This document shows positions 49,906 to 59,341 of a stretch of 64,000 bases of DNA, one piece after another (the stretch's first letter is position 1; each line of letters opens with the position of its first letter). A program made the position numbers and the translations under genes. The stretch comes from Vibrio penaeicida (GTDB lineage Bacteria > Pseudomonadota > Gammaproteobacteria > Enterobacterales > Vibrionaceae). The stretch covers positions 3,162,001 to 3,226,000 of the forward strand of contig NZ_AP025144.1 of NCBI RefSeq assembly GCF_019977755.1. The letters run 5' to 3'. Under the pieces are notes generated by a model, which saw only the letters and a list, made by a program, of their open reading frames with translations, ran no database searches and had not been told where the DNA came from.

Positions 49906-50867
49906 GCAAACCTATCCAGATGGAAAAAGGCGTTAAATACCGCGACGCTGACAAAATGGCACTGATCCCAGTGAAGAACATGCCAATTGAACAGAAAGAA
50001 GTGTTACGCAAACCTGATTGGATGAAAATCAAGTTACCTTCTGATAGCAAACGTATCCAAGAAATCAAATCCGCCATGCGTAAGAATAATCTTCACTCTG
50101 TATGTGAAGAAGCCTCTTGCCCTAACTTAGCGGAATGCTTTAACCACGGTACGGCTACATTTATGATTTTAGGTGCTATCTGTACCCGTCGCTGTCCTTT
50201 CTGTGATGTTGCCCATGGTCGTCCAATCACACCGGACAGCAACGAGCCGCAGCATCTTGCTCAAACAATTAAAGACATGAAACTCAAGTATGTCGTTATT
50301 ACTTCTGTTGACCGAGATGATTTACGCGACGGTGGGGCACAGCACTTTGCCGACTGTAACCGTGAAATTCGCGCCATGAACCCAAACATACGCATTGAAA
50401 CATTGGTTCCTGATTTCCGTGGTCGTATGGATACCGCGTTAGAACTGTTAAAAGATAACCCGCCAGATGTGTTCAACCATAACCTAGAAACAGCACCTCG
50501 CCTCTACCGCAAGGTGAGACCAGGTGCGAACTACAAGTGGTCACTTGATTTGCTTCGCAAGTTTAAAGAACAACACCCGGATGTCCCAACCAAGTCTGGT
50601 GTGATGATGGGCTTAGGCGAAACAAAAGAAGAAATTGTAGAAGTTCTGAAAGATTTACGTGCTCACGGTGTGACAATGCTAACGCTTGGTCAGTACTTAG
50701 CACCAAGTCGTCACCACTTAGCGGTTGAACGCTATGTGCCACCTTCAGAGTTTGATGAGCTAAAAGAGATCGCGCTAGAGCTGGGGTTCACTCACGCTGC
50801 ATGTGGTCCATTTGTGCGTTCCTCTTACCATGCCGATCTTCAAGCTAAAGGGGTTGAGATTAAGTAA
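49902..50867 (+). CDS. lipA: Lipoyl synthase
   Basis: 321-residue radical-SAM enzyme inserting two sulfurs into octanoyl groups. Auxiliary cluster [12 protein letters not shown], radical-[27 protein letters not shown], ETVPxLY-like [14 protein letters not shown] and RSSYHAD at the C-terminus are all present. Confidence 0.98.
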   Translation: MSKPIQMEKGVKYRDADKMALIPVKNMPIEQKEVLRKPDWMKIKLPSDSKRIQEIKSAMRKNNLHSVCEEASCPNLAECFNHGTATFMILGAICTRRCPFCDVAHGRPITPDSNEPQHLAQTIKDMKLKYVVITSVDRDDLRDGGAQHFADCNREIRAMNPNIRIETLVPDFRGRMDTALELLKDNPPDVFNHNLETAPRLYRKVRPGANYKWSLDLLRKFKEQHPDVPTKSGVMMGLGETKEEIVEVLKDLRAHGVTMLTLGQYLAPSRHHLAVERYVPPSEFDELKEIALELGFTHAACGPFVRSSYHADLQAKGVEIK

Positions 50868-50910
50868 ACTGAACTCTTAACCTTCTATTACTATTAAGTT
50901 TTTTATAATT

Positions 50911-50944
50911 CGCCCCGATTTCGAGAAATCGGGGCGTTTTTTAT
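50911..50944 (+). terminator. Terminator after lipA
   Basis: CGCCCCGATTTC/GAAATCGGGGCG, twelve perfect pairs with a two-base middle, then TTTTTT. Confidence 0.88.
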
Positions 50945-51102
50945 ACCGGAATTTTACTCACATCTGGCTTTACGCTAAGATGCTTAAATATTTTTACTTT
51001 AAAATCTGTTGTATAGCAGCTAAGCGATTAAATGGCGACGAGCCCAAACACTTCAGCTTGTTATTCAGCATAAAATTAACATCAACCAGTTGGAAACTAC
51101 AG

Positions 51103-51429
51103 ATGAAATTATTTGCAGTAGCAGGTCTAATGGCTTTGACGCTGGTAGGTTGTAGCTCTACACCTACCCAACAAGATAACTACATGGACGCATCGTTCGA
51201 GCTTTGTAATACCGAAGTAAAAGTTTACTCAGTAAGCGATGATGGTCGTGTTCGTATTGTATGTGCGGATGGCTCCAAGTTTGCACTTCGCTCTGAAGTG
51301 ACACTAGAGACAATGCGCAACATTAACGCTGATTACTGCAGCGGTGAAGGCTTGTCTAAGTTTAACGAAAGCCAGCGTTACTACCAGTTCCGTTGTAAGT
51401 CTGGTGAAACCATCAGTATCAACAAGTAA
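51103..51429 (+). CDS. Small predicted lipoprotein
   Basis: 108 residues from ATG 51103 (a longer in-frame start at 50980 adds 41 residues ahead of an obvious signal peptide and is unlikely). Signal LFAVAGLMALTLVGC with lipobox LVGC, next residue Ser. The mature domain has four Cys (ELCNTEVK, RIVCADGS, DYCSGEG, FRCKSGE), suggesting two disulfides. Not assigned to a family. Convergent with dnaJ. Confidence 0.75.
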   Translation: MKLFAVAGLMALTLVGCSSTPTQQDNYMDASFELCNTEVKVYSVSDDGRVRIVCADGSKFALRSEVTLETMRNINADYCSGEGLSKFNESQRYYQFRCKSGETISINK

Positions 51430-51450
51430 TCACTCATTTGTTTCAGATAT

Positions 51451-51482
51451 AAAAAAACGACAGCACTGGCTGTCGTTTTTTA
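51451..51482. terminator. Bidirectional terminator between lipoprotein gene and dnaJ
   Basis: AAAAAACGACAG/CTGTCGTTTTTT, twelve pairs with a short CACTGG loop region. Confidence 0.9.
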
Positions 51483-51500
51483 TGTCTCGATTTTACGTTG

Positions 51501-52649
51501 TTAGCTTGTTAGGTCATCAAAGAACTTCTTAACACCATTAAAGAAGCCTTCTGACTTAGGGCTATGCTTATTCGCCGCATCTCCGCCACACGTTTCTTCG
51601 AAATCACGCAGCAGTTCTTTTTGACGGGAACTCAATTTAACAGGTGTTTCAACAACCAATTTCACGATTAAATCGCCAACACCGCCACCGCGAACACCTT
51701 TCACACCTTTGCCGCGCATACGGAACATACGACCCGTTTGTGTTTCTTCTGGCACTTTCAGGTTTACACGACCGTCAAGAGTTGGAACTTCAACTTCACC
51801 ACCCAGTGCAGCCATTGCAAAGCTAACTGGCACCTCACAGTAAAGGTTGTTGCCATCACGCTCAAAGATGTTGTGCTCACGAACATGTACTTGTACATAC
51901 AAATCACCAGCAGGTGCGCCCATTTCTCCAGCTTCACCTTCGCCAGAAAGACGAATACGATCGCCCGTATCCACGCCAGCAGGGATCTTAACATTCAGTG
52001 TTTTCGTTTTCTGCTTACGACCCTGACCATGACAAGAATTACATGGGTCTTTAATGATTTTGCCTTTACCGTGACAGGTAGGACATGTTTGCTGAACAGC
52101 AAAGAAGCCTTGGCGCATTTGAACTTGGCCATGACCATGACATGTTCCACATGTTTGAGCACCAGAACCTTTCTTAGCACCACTGCCATCACAGACATCA
52201 CACTCAACTAGAGTAGGAACTTCAATTTCTTTTTCAACACCGCGAACAGCCTCTTCTAGAGAAAGTTCCATGTTGTAGCGAAGGTCTGCACCGCGTTGGG
52301 CACGTGACTGACCACCGCCACCACGGCGACCACCACCAAAGATGTCGCCAAAAACGTCACCAAAGATATCGCCAAAGTCAGCGCTGCCTCCACCGAAGCC
52401 ACCGCCGCCGCCCATTCCACCTTGTTCAAAGGCTGCGTGACCGTATTGGTCATACGCCGCTTTCTTCTGTGGGTCTAAAAGAATTTCGTACGCTTCTTTT
52501 ACTTCTTTAAACTTTTCCGCAGCCGATTCGTCACCCTGATTACGGTCTGGGTGAAATTTCATAGCAAGGCGCTTATACGCCTTTTTTACATCGCGTTCTG
52601 ATGCATCACGGCCAACGCCTAATACTTCGTAAAAATCACGTTTTGACAT
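51501..52649 (-). CDS. dnaJ: Hsp40 co-chaperone DnaJ
   Basis: 382 residues from ATG 52649 ([12 protein letters not shown]); the five residues upstream in frame are not family-like. J domain with [19 protein letters not shown] containing HPD, G/F-rich linker ([17 protein letters not shown]), four CxxCxGxG zinc repeats ([42 protein letters not shown]), and C-terminal substrate domains. Stimulates DnaK, encoded 282 bp upstream on the same strand. Confidence 0.98.
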   Translation of the reverse strand: MSKRDFYEVLGVGRDASERDVKKAYKRLAMKFHPDRNQGDESAAEKFKEVKEAYEILLDPQKKAAYDQYGHAAFEQGGMGGGGGFGGGSADFGDIFGDVFGDIFGGGRRGGGGQSRAQRGADLRYNMELSLEEAVRGVEKEIEVPTLVECDVCDGSGAKKGSGAQTCGTCHGHGQVQMRQGFFAVQQTCPTCHGKGKIIKDPCNSCHGQGRKQKTKTLNVKIPAGVDTGDRIRLSGEGEAGEMGAPAGDLYVQVHVREHNIFERDGNNLYCEVPVSFAMAALGGEVEVPTLDGRVNLKVPEETQTGRMFRMRGKGVKGVRGGGVGDLIVKLVVETPVKLSSRQKELLRDFEETCGGDAANKHSPKSEGFFNGVKKFFDDLTS

Positions 52650-52834
52650 GTTCTTCGTCACCAATTATTTACTGCAAACGGATGGTTCCGCTTGGTGGTT
52701 TGTATCAATCTAGATAAGGAGACTGATCCTAAGGTTATGAGAAAAGCATATGTATGAATAGCAACACTAGCCAGTGTGCTAAGCACCTTACTATCACAAA
52801 CTCTTTATCTGGATTGATTCCCTATTTACAAACT

Positions 52835-52866
52835 TGCGGGCGTAAGAGATAACTCGAACGCCCGCA
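52835..52866 (-). promoter_or_regulatory. Hairpin in the dnaK-dnaJ gap
   Basis: TGCGGGCGT/ACGCCCGCA, nine pairs with a 14-nt loop, without a T-run. It could stabilise the dnaK 3' end or partly attenuate read-through to dnaJ. Confidence 0.5.
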
Positions 52867-52931
52867 GCATAGAAGATTTAGACGCTATATCACCCGAAAC
52901 ATTGATATTTCGAGTGATAATAGCTTAGAGA

Positions 52932-54848
52932 TTATTTCTTCTCGTCTTTCACTTCTTCAAACTCAGCATCAACAACATCGTCGTCTTGCTTAGGTTGTTC
53001 GCCAGCTTCTGCGCCCGCAGCTTGTTCAGCTTGAGCTTTCTGCTGTGCGATTTCCATTAGCTTTTGAGATGCCGCCATTAGCGCCTGAACTTTCGCGTCG
53101 ATAGCTTCTTTATCTTCGCCTTTCTTCGCTTCTTCTAGCTCAGTAATTGCTGCTTCGATCTTTTCTTTGTCTTCAGCAGGAAGCGCGTCACCCGCTTCTT
53201 CAACTTGCTTCTGAGTACCGTGGATCATTTGGTCAGCTTGGTTACGAGCAGAAGCCAATTCTTCGAACTTCTTGTCCGCTTCTTTGTTTGCTTCTGCTTC
53301 TTGTACCATTTTCTCGATTTCGTCGTCGCTTAGACCACCAGATGCCTGGATTGTGATCTTTTGCTCTTTACCTGTCGACTTGTCTTTCGCAGATACGTGC
53401 AAGATACCATCCGCATCAAGGTCGAAAGTTACTTCGATTTGAGGCATACCACGAGGTGCAGGCTGAATACCCTCTAGGTTAAATTGACCTAGAGATTTGT
53501 TATGCATTGCTTGCTTACGCTCACCCTGAAGAACGTGGATAGTTACCGCGTTTTGGTTGTCTTCAGCTGTAGAGAATACTTGGTTTGCTTTCGTCGGTAC
53601 TGTTGTGTTTTTCTCAACTAGAGCTGTCATTACGCCGCCCATAGTTTCGATACCTAGAGAAAGAGGCGTTACGTCTAGAAGTAGTACGTCTTTCACTTCA
53701 CCAGCAAGTACACCACCTTGAACTGCAGCACCCATTGCTACTGCTTCATCAGGGTTCACGTCTTTACGAGCTTCTTTACCGAAGAACTCAGCAACTTTTG
53801 ACTGAACCATAGGCATACGCGTTTGACCACCAACAAGAATTACGTCTGTAATTTCGCTTACTGATAGATCAGAATCTGCTAGAGCAACTTTTAGTGGCTC
53901 AAGAGAACGTTGAACAAGGTCTTCAACTAGCGCTTCTAGTTTTGCACGAGTCACTTTAACGTTCATGTGCTTAGGACCAGTTGCATCAGCGGTAACGTAA
54001 GGTAGGTTCACGTCAGTTTGCTGTGCAGAAGACAGTTCAATTTTCGCTTTTTCTGCTGCTTCTTTAACACGCTGCATTGCTAAAGGATCAACTTTAAGGT
54101 CGATGCCTTGCTCTTTCTTAAACTCGTCTACCAAGTAGTTGATTAGACGGTTATCGAAATCTTCACCACCAAGGTGCGTGTCACCGTTAGTTGCTAGTAC
54201 TTCGAAAGTTTGCTCGCCATCAACGTTGTCGATTTCGATGATAGAGATATCGAACGTACCACCACCAAGGTCGTATACCGCAATTGTGCGATCGCCTTCT
54301 TGCTTGTCTAGACCGTAGGCTAGAGCAGCAGCTGTTGGTTCGTTGATAATACGCTTAACATCAAGACCAGCGATACGACCTGCATCTTTAGTTGCTTGAC
54401 GCTGAGCATCGTTGAAGTATGCAGGAACAGTCACTACAGCGCCTGTTACTTCTTCACCTAGGAAGTCTTCTGCCGTTTTCTTCATTTTCTTTAGAACTTC
54501 AGCAGAAACCTGAGGAGCAGCCATTTTCTGACCTTTCGCTTCTACCCATGCATCGCCGTTGTCAGCCTTAACAATTTTGTAAGGCATGATTTCGATGTCA
54601 CGTTGAACTTCATCATCTTCGAAACGACGACCGATCAAACGCTTGATTGCAAATAGCGTGTTTTCCGGGTTTGTAACTGCTTGACGTTTCGCAGGTTGAC
54701 CTACCAGCGTTTCACCGTCTGTATAAGCAATAACAGATGCAGTTGTGCGCTCACCCTCAGCGTTCTCGATTACGCGTGGTGCATCGCCGTCCAACACAGC
54801 AACACAAGAGTTAGTAGTACCTAAGTCAATACCAATGATTTTACCCAT
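52932..54848 (-). CDS. dnaK: Hsp70 chaperone DnaK
   Basis: 638 residues. [14 protein letters not shown], the ATPase motif [25 protein letters not shown], linker [15 protein letters not shown] and substrate-binding domain, helical lid and acidic tail ending EEVKDEKK. Codon use is highly biased. Preceded by a sigma-32 type promoter. Confidence 0.99.
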   Translation of the reverse strand: MGKIIGIDLGTTNSCVAVLDGDAPRVIENAEGERTTASVIAYTDGETLVGQPAKRQAVTNPENTLFAIKRLIGRRFEDDEVQRDIEIMPYKIVKADNGDAWVEAKGQKMAAPQVSAEVLKKMKKTAEDFLGEEVTGAVVTVPAYFNDAQRQATKDAGRIAGLDVKRIINEPTAAALAYGLDKQEGDRTIAVYDLGGGTFDISIIEIDNVDGEQTFEVLATNGDTHLGGEDFDNRLINYLVDEFKKEQGIDLKVDPLAMQRVKEAAEKAKIELSSAQQTDVNLPYVTADATGPKHMNVKVTRAKLEALVEDLVQRSLEPLKVALADSDLSVSEITDVILVGGQTRMPMVQSKVAEFFGKEARKDVNPDEAVAMGAAVQGGVLAGEVKDVLLLDVTPLSLGIETMGGVMTALVEKNTTVPTKANQVFSTAEDNQNAVTIHVLQGERKQAMHNKSLGQFNLEGIQPAPRGMPQIEVTFDLDADGILHVSAKDKSTGKEQKITIQASGGLSDDEIEKMVQEAEANKEADKKFEELASARNQADQMIHGTQKQVEEAGDALPAEDKEKIEAAITELEEAKKGEDKEAIDAKVQALMAASQKLMEIAQQKAQAEQAAGAEAGEQPKQDDDVVDAEFEEVKDEKK

Positions 54849-54973
54849 CAGGCTATCTCCGATTAAATCAATTATCTTTTTGCTATATCCCCATAAGTGG
54901 GGATGAGGAATGGGGATTCAACCCCTACTCACAAAATATGTGTGCAAACTACTTTGCTTTGTCTATGCCCAAT

Positions 54974-55001
54974 AGATAAGGGCATGGAATACCTTTTCAA
55001 G
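54974..55001 (-). promoter_or_regulatory. Sigma-32 heat-shock promoter of dnaK
   Basis: On the minus strand CTTGAAA (55001-54995), a 12-bp spacer and CCCTTATCT (54982-54974), close to the consensus CTTGAAA-N(12-15)-CCCATnT. About 125 bp of leader follow before the dnaK ATG; that leader carries a CCCC/GGGG hairpin near 54889-54902. Confidence 0.75.
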
Positions 55002-55062
55002 GGGATTCATTAAAAAAAGTAACGTTTTTTTTCTTTTTTCTCTGAACCCTTGTCGTTACAAC

Positions 55063-55086
55063 AAAAAACGGAGCCAAAAGGCTCCG
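55063..55086 (-). terminator. Terminator after the symporter gene
   Basis: CGGAGCC/GGCTCCG with AAAA loop; on the minus strand it is followed by TTTTTTG. Confidence 0.85.
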
Positions 55087-55112
55087 CTTATATAAGCCAA
55101 TTTTCGTCGTAA

Positions 55113-56378
55113 TTAGCTCACTTGAACAGGTTCAGATTTTTCTTCAACGCCTATTTCGTTTTCAGATTTAGCTACGATGGTGTTCACCGCAGTATCACCT
55201 ACTACGTTTGAAGACGTACAGAACATATCATTGATACGGTCTACTGCCGCAATGATAGCCAAACCTTCAGGTGGAAGACCCAATTGGTGCAGTAATACAC
55301 CAACCATAACTACGCCGCCACCAGGGACACCACCCGCACCGATAGATAGAAGCAGAATCGTTAGACCAAGAGTAAAGATATCAGCAGAGTTGATTGGCTG
55401 ACCAAACGCATTGGCGACAAAGATTGTCGCAAGAGCAATGTAGATGGATACGCCAGACATGTTCATTGTCGCACCAAGTGGCACACCAAAACCGGCAACA
55501 GATCGAGAGACGTTTAACTTCTCGGTAAGTGTGCGCATGGTAACAGGGATAGTTGCGTTAGAACTTGCTGTCGAAAGTGAGAACAGAACTTGCTCGCGCG
55601 TTGCACGCATAAACTCTTTTGGAGAAATACCTGTAGCCAACCCTACGACGGTTGGATAGAAGAAGAAAATCCAGAACACCAACATAGCGACAACAAGGGC
55701 AACATATCCAGCCACTGACGCCAATGTATTTGCATCTAAAGTCGCGCCAAGTTGAATCATCAACGCGAATACACCGTATGGTGCAAGGCTCATGACCAAA
55801 CCCACCAACTTCATCATGATCTCGTTTGCCATTTTGAAGGTGCGAATTGCAGGACCACCACGTGAATCCAGAGCCTGAATAGCAAGGCCTGTAAGGATTG
55901 CCATAAAGATGATTTGTAGCATGTCACCATTTGCAAACGCCTGTACAGGGTTGCTTGGCACGATGTTCACAACCAGAGAGAAGATGTCTGGTGTTTCTGT
56001 TGTCGTTAATTTCACTGCTTCAGAAACCGTACCAGCCAAATTTGCGTCAGCACCCGGCTGAACAATCATTCCGATAGTCAGTGCCGCAGTAATCGCAATG
56101 ATGGTATTGAAAATGTACAAGGCAAAAGTTTTACCACCAAGGCGTCCAAAAGAAGTAATGTCTTTTAACTCAACAATACCGCAGACGATCGACACATAGA
56201 CCAGTGGCACAACCAAAAGCTTGATAAGTGATACGAACATTCCACCAGCGCCCTCAGCCGCTCCCAAAACATAAGTATCCATAATGGTGATGCCATTGAA
56301 TAAGTACTGAATGGCGGTACCTATCATTAGGCCGGCAAATAGACCTATAAAAATTTTTGTTGAAAGCGATTTATTCAT
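55113..56378 (-). CDS. Dicarboxylate/amino acid:cation symporter (DAACS)
   Basis: 421 residues, eight TM helices plus two hairpin loops. The family motifs are visible: serine-rich hairpin FSLSTASSNATIPVT, the TM7 motif MNMSGVSIYIALATIF (NMDGT-like with S-G-V), and the HP2/TM8 stretch GGGVVMVGVLLHQLGLP, DRINDMFCTSSNVVGD. Takes up glutamate, aspartate or C4-dicarboxylates with Na+ or H+. The D-R-I-x-D-M in TM8 contains the substrate-coordinating Asp. Substrate cannot be fixed from sequence alone. Confidence 0.9.
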   Translation of the reverse strand: MNKSLSTKIFIGLFAGLMIGTAIQYLFNGITIMDTYVLGAAEGAGGMFVSLIKLLVVPLVYVSIVCGIVELKDITSFGRLGGKTFALYIFNTIIAITAALTIGMIVQPGADANLAGTVSEAVKLTTTETPDIFSLVVNIVPSNPVQAFANGDMLQIIFMAILTGLAIQALDSRGGPAIRTFKMANEIMMKLVGLVMSLAPYGVFALMIQLGATLDANTLASVAGYVALVVAMLVFWIFFFYPTVVGLATGISPKEFMRATREQVLFSLSTASSNATIPVTMRTLTEKLNVSRSVAGFGVPLGATMNMSGVSIYIALATIFVANAFGQPINSADIFTLGLTILLLSIGAGGVPGGGVVMVGVLLHQLGLPPEGLAIIAAVDRINDMFCTSSNVVGDTAVNTIVAKSENEIGVEEKSEPVQVS

Positions 56379-56792
56379 CGTTTCACTCCAGTTGTTTATG
56401 CTTGCATATAGTATTTTGATAGTTATTTACTGCACTAACAAATGCAGAGGGCAGGAATAATACACACTGAATTCACAAATAAAAGGCACTATTAACAAAA
56501 ATATCACAATGAACTTCACAAAATTTAATCTGATATTTTCCTTAAAAACCGAAACAAAAAACTAAATACAAACTAGGTCAGTAGGTTAACCCTATTCTCG
56601 ATCAAGAAACAAACAACCTGTTTTTTGATGGAAATAAAGTCATTTAACCTTACAATAAAAAGGTCTTTCGTGCTTTTTTAGTATGAAATACCGAAACAAA
56701 ACTAAAGCCAATCAGGACAATTCACAGCAGAATATAAAATTCGCAAAAATAGATAACTGGCGAGAGTTAAGTTGTTCAAGCATGCTTTGATT
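56379..56792. other. AT-rich intergenic region upstream of the symporter
   Basis: Over 400 bp without a credible gene. It carries runs of A/T and presumably the symporter promoter and regulator sites; I could not identify a named binding motif. Confidence 0.6.
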
Positions 56793-56828
56793 TCAAAAAA
56801 AAAGCGCAGCCTAATGGCTGCGCTTTTC
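56793..56828 (-). terminator. Terminator after glyA
   Basis: AAAGCGCAGCC/GGCTGCGCTTT with TAAT loop; nine A on the plus strand give a strong T-run on the minus strand. Confidence 0.88.
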
Positions 56829-56901
56829 TATTTCTATGTCTATCGATTAGAGACACACTATGTATATATCTCTGAAACCCAATAGAACGAACTAAAGGAT
56901 A

Positions 56902-58152
56902 TTATGCGTAAACAGGTAGACGCTTACAAATCTCAAGCACCTTCGCTTTAGTCGCTTCAATTACGGCTTCATCACCCATGTTGTCTAAGATGTCACACAT
57001 CCAGCCAGCTAGGTTTTTCGCGTCTTCTTCAGTAAAGCCACGACGAGTAATTGAAGGCGTACCTACACGAACACCAGACGTAACGAACGGGCTACGTGGA
57101 TCGTTTGGCACTGAGTTTTTATTTACTGTAATGTTTGCCGCACCAAGTGCTGCATCGGCATCTTTACCCGTGATGTCTTTGTTGATGAGATCAACTAGGA
57201 ACAAATGGTTTTCTGTTGAACCCGAAACGATGTCGTAACCACGCTCTAGGAATTCTGCCACCATTGCTTTTGCATTCGCAACAACGCGTGCTTGGTACTC
57301 TTTGAACTCTGGCTCTAGTGCTTCTTTGAACGCTACCGCTTTACCCGCGATAACGTGCATTAGAGGACCACCTTGACCACCAGGGAATACTGCTGAGTTC
57401 AGCTTCTTGTAGAAGTCTTCACCTTCATTAGAAAGGATAAGACCACCACGTGGACCAGCCAGTGTTTTGTGCGTTGTTGTAGTAACAACGTGAGCATGTG
57501 GTACTGGGTTAGGGTAAACACCCGCTGCAATTAGACCAGCAACGTGAGCCATATCTACAAAGAAGTAAGCACCTACTTTGTCTGCAATTTCACGCATGCG
57601 CGCCCAATCACAAACTTGGGAATAAGCAGAGAAGCCACCGATGATCATTTTCGGTTTGTGCTCTACTACTAATGCTTCCATTTCGTCGTAGTTTATCTGA
57701 CCAGCTTCATCGATACCGTAAGGGATAACGTTGTAGTGTTTACCTGAGAAGTTAACTGGAGAACCGTGAGTTAGGTGACCACCGTGCGCCAGGCTCATAC
57801 CTAGAACCGTATCACCTGGGTTAAGAAGCGCCATGTACACAGCACTGTTTGCTTGAGAACCTGAGTGAGGCTGTACATTTGCGTAATCCGCACCAAATAG
57901 TTCACATGCGCGATCAATAGCCAATGCTTCAACTTTGTCTACGAACTCACAACCACCGTAGTAACGCTTGCCTGGGTAGCCTTCAGCGTACTTGTTTGTT
58001 AGCTGAGAACCTTGCGCTTCCATTACACGTGGGCTGGTGTAGTTTTCTGAAGCGATAAGCTCGATGTGCTCTTCCTGACGAAGAGTCTCTTCTTGGATTG
58101 CTGTAAATAGGTCCGCATCGTAATCAGCGATGTTCATATCACGCTTAAGCAT
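56902..58152 (-). CDS. glyA: Serine hydroxymethyltransferase
   Basis: 416 residues from ATG 58152 ([16 protein letters not shown], with AGGAG seven bases upstream); a 25-residue in-frame extension to 58227 lacks similarity and overlaps the PurR box. [17 protein letters not shown] lysine in [31 protein letters not shown] and GTPSITRRG are present. Makes glycine and 5,10-methylene-THF from serine. Confidence 0.98.
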   Translation of the reverse strand: MLKRDMNIADYDADLFTAIQEETLRQEEHIELIASENYTSPRVMEAQGSQLTNKYAEGYPGKRYYGGCEFVDKVEALAIDRACELFGADYANVQPHSGSQANSAVYMALLNPGDTVLGMSLAHGGHLTHGSPVNFSGKHYNVIPYGIDEAGQINYDEMEALVVEHKPKMIIGGFSAYSQVCDWARMREIADKVGAYFFVDMAHVAGLIAAGVYPNPVPHAHVVTTTTHKTLAGPRGGLILSNEGEDFYKKLNSAVFPGGQGGPLMHVIAGKAVAFKEALEPEFKEYQARVVANAKAMVAEFLERGYDIVSGSTENHLFLVDLINKDITGKDADAALGAANITVNKNSVPNDPRSPFVTSGVRVGTPSITRRGFTEEDAKNLAGWMCDILDNMGDEAVIEATKAKVLEICKRLPVYA

Positions 58153-58208
58153 CTGTATCTCCTGACTCAGATTTACTGAAAGTTTCAAAAAAACCACACA
58201 ACGACCAA

Positions 58209-58224
58209 AAGCAAACGTTTTCGT
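58209..58224. promoter_or_regulatory. PurR box upstream of glyA
   Basis: AAGCAAACGTTTTCGT, a near match to the PurR consensus ACGCAAACGTTTTCGT, 57 bp before the glyA start. PurR represses glyA in E. coli. Confidence 0.8.
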
Positions 58225-58500
58225 CACCGTATTTGATGGGGTGCATTCTACATAATTTGATCTGCGTCATAAAGTGACTTTTGCAACTTTCTTTATGTAG
58301 ATATTTCATGTTCCGTTTGAGTGTTCATCATAGTGGTGGTCTATATCGTTTCTCTAAACTATATCACTGTCAACTTAAAGGTTTACACCCTGTAAAATCA
58401 AAGATACATAAGTTAGAGGTAGAATTACCATTCAAGCTATCGAAAGTAGCAGTTTTTCACTAGTATTCCGCTCAATTTCGGTAAGTTAACATGTAATTTG

Positions 58501-59112
58501 ATGGAAAAACACACAAGAAAAGAAGATTGGATCGCAATACTGACAGGCACATTTTTAGTCGCGCAGGGCGTATTCTTCTTACAGAATGCGACTTTACTGA
58601 CGGGTGGAACCACAGGGTTAGCGCTTTTAATTAGCCAATTTGTGCCTTTTAGTTTCGGCGTTCTCTATTTCGCATCAAATATCCCATTCTATATTTTAGG
58701 CTGGAAACGCTTTGGCAAAAGATTCGCGCTGACCAGTTTAATTTCTGGTGCGCTTGTTTCTATATTCGCAGATAACCTGCACTGGCTGATTCAGATTTAT
58801 AGCATTAACCCACTTTACTGCGCGATATCGGGCGGATTATTGATGGGACTAGGCATGCTGATCTTATTCCGACATCACACCAGCCTTGGTGGCTTTAATG
58901 TGCTTTGCTTGATTATTCAAGATAAGACTGGGTTCTCAGTTGGCAAAAGCCAGATGATCATTGATTGTGCGATTCTAATTGCATCATTCTTTTTCGTTTC
59001 GCTTGAAGTCATCGGCTTGTCTATTTTAGGGGCAATCGCGCTGAACTTAGTATTGGCTATGAACCATAAACCCACACGATACAGTGTAAGTAAGCGCTCA
59101 GTTCAACACTAA
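58501..59112 (+). CDS. YitT family membrane protein
   Basis: 203 residues with five or so hydrophobic helices. EDWIAILTGTFLVAQGVFFL, LLTGGTTGLALLIS (the GGxxG motif of DUF161), FASNIPFYILGWKRFGKRFA and RHHTSLGGFNVLCL are characteristic. Function unknown. Start at ATG 58501 preceded by TTG; no good SD. Its stop codon touches the left end of the palindromic element at 59112. Confidence 0.88.
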   Translation: MEKHTRKEDWIAILTGTFLVAQGVFFLQNATLLTGGTTGLALLISQFVPFSFGVLYFASNIPFYILGWKRFGKRFALTSLISGALVSIFADNLHWLIQIYSINPLYCAISGGLLMGLGMLILFRHHTSLGGFNVLCLIIQDKTGFSVGKSQMIIDCAILIASFFFVSLEVIGLSILGAIALNLVLAMNHKPTRYSVSKRSVQH

Positions 59113-59270
59113 TATCCCCAAGTGGGCTCATATTCTGCCCCACTTCATCGTCTAAGAGCTTGGAAAGGACTCGTCATTCCGCTGCGTTCTTTATTTTGAA
59201 GTGAGAAAGGCTTGAATTGAAACAGAATATGAGGCTCTGAATCCTGCATTTTGAGGTTACTTGGGGATAT
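59112..59270. mobile_element. Palindromic MITE-like repeat element
   Basis: 159 bp bounded by ATATCCCCAAGT (59112-59123) and its exact complement ACTTGGGGATAT (59259-59270). A second pair, CTCATATTCTG near the left and CAGAATATGAG near the right, extends the inverted repeat. No ORF. From memory, sequences ending TATATCCCCAAGTAACCTC are dispersed in Vibrio genomes, which fits a non-autonomous repeat. Confidence 0.65.
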
Positions 59271-59289
59271 AAAAAAACAACGTCAGCAA

Positions 59290-59325
59290 CAAAAAGCCGG
59301 GCAATCCAATTGCCCGGCTTTTTTA
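59290..59325. terminator. Bidirectional terminator after treC
   Basis: AAAAAGCCGGGCAATT-like left arm and AATTGCCCGGCTTTTTT right arm pair almost perfectly; it serves treC (-) and possibly the YitT gene (+). Confidence 0.85.
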
Positions 59326-59341
59326 TGCATTTATTTTAGCG

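Noticed and set aside
52304..52510. Repeat-rich ORF opposite dnaJ
   Set aside because: Antisense reading of the Gly/Phe-rich linker of DnaJ.
58281..58463. 60-codon ORF between glyA and the YitT gene
   Set aside because: No SD, no recognised motif, and it occupies the promoter region of two divergent genes.
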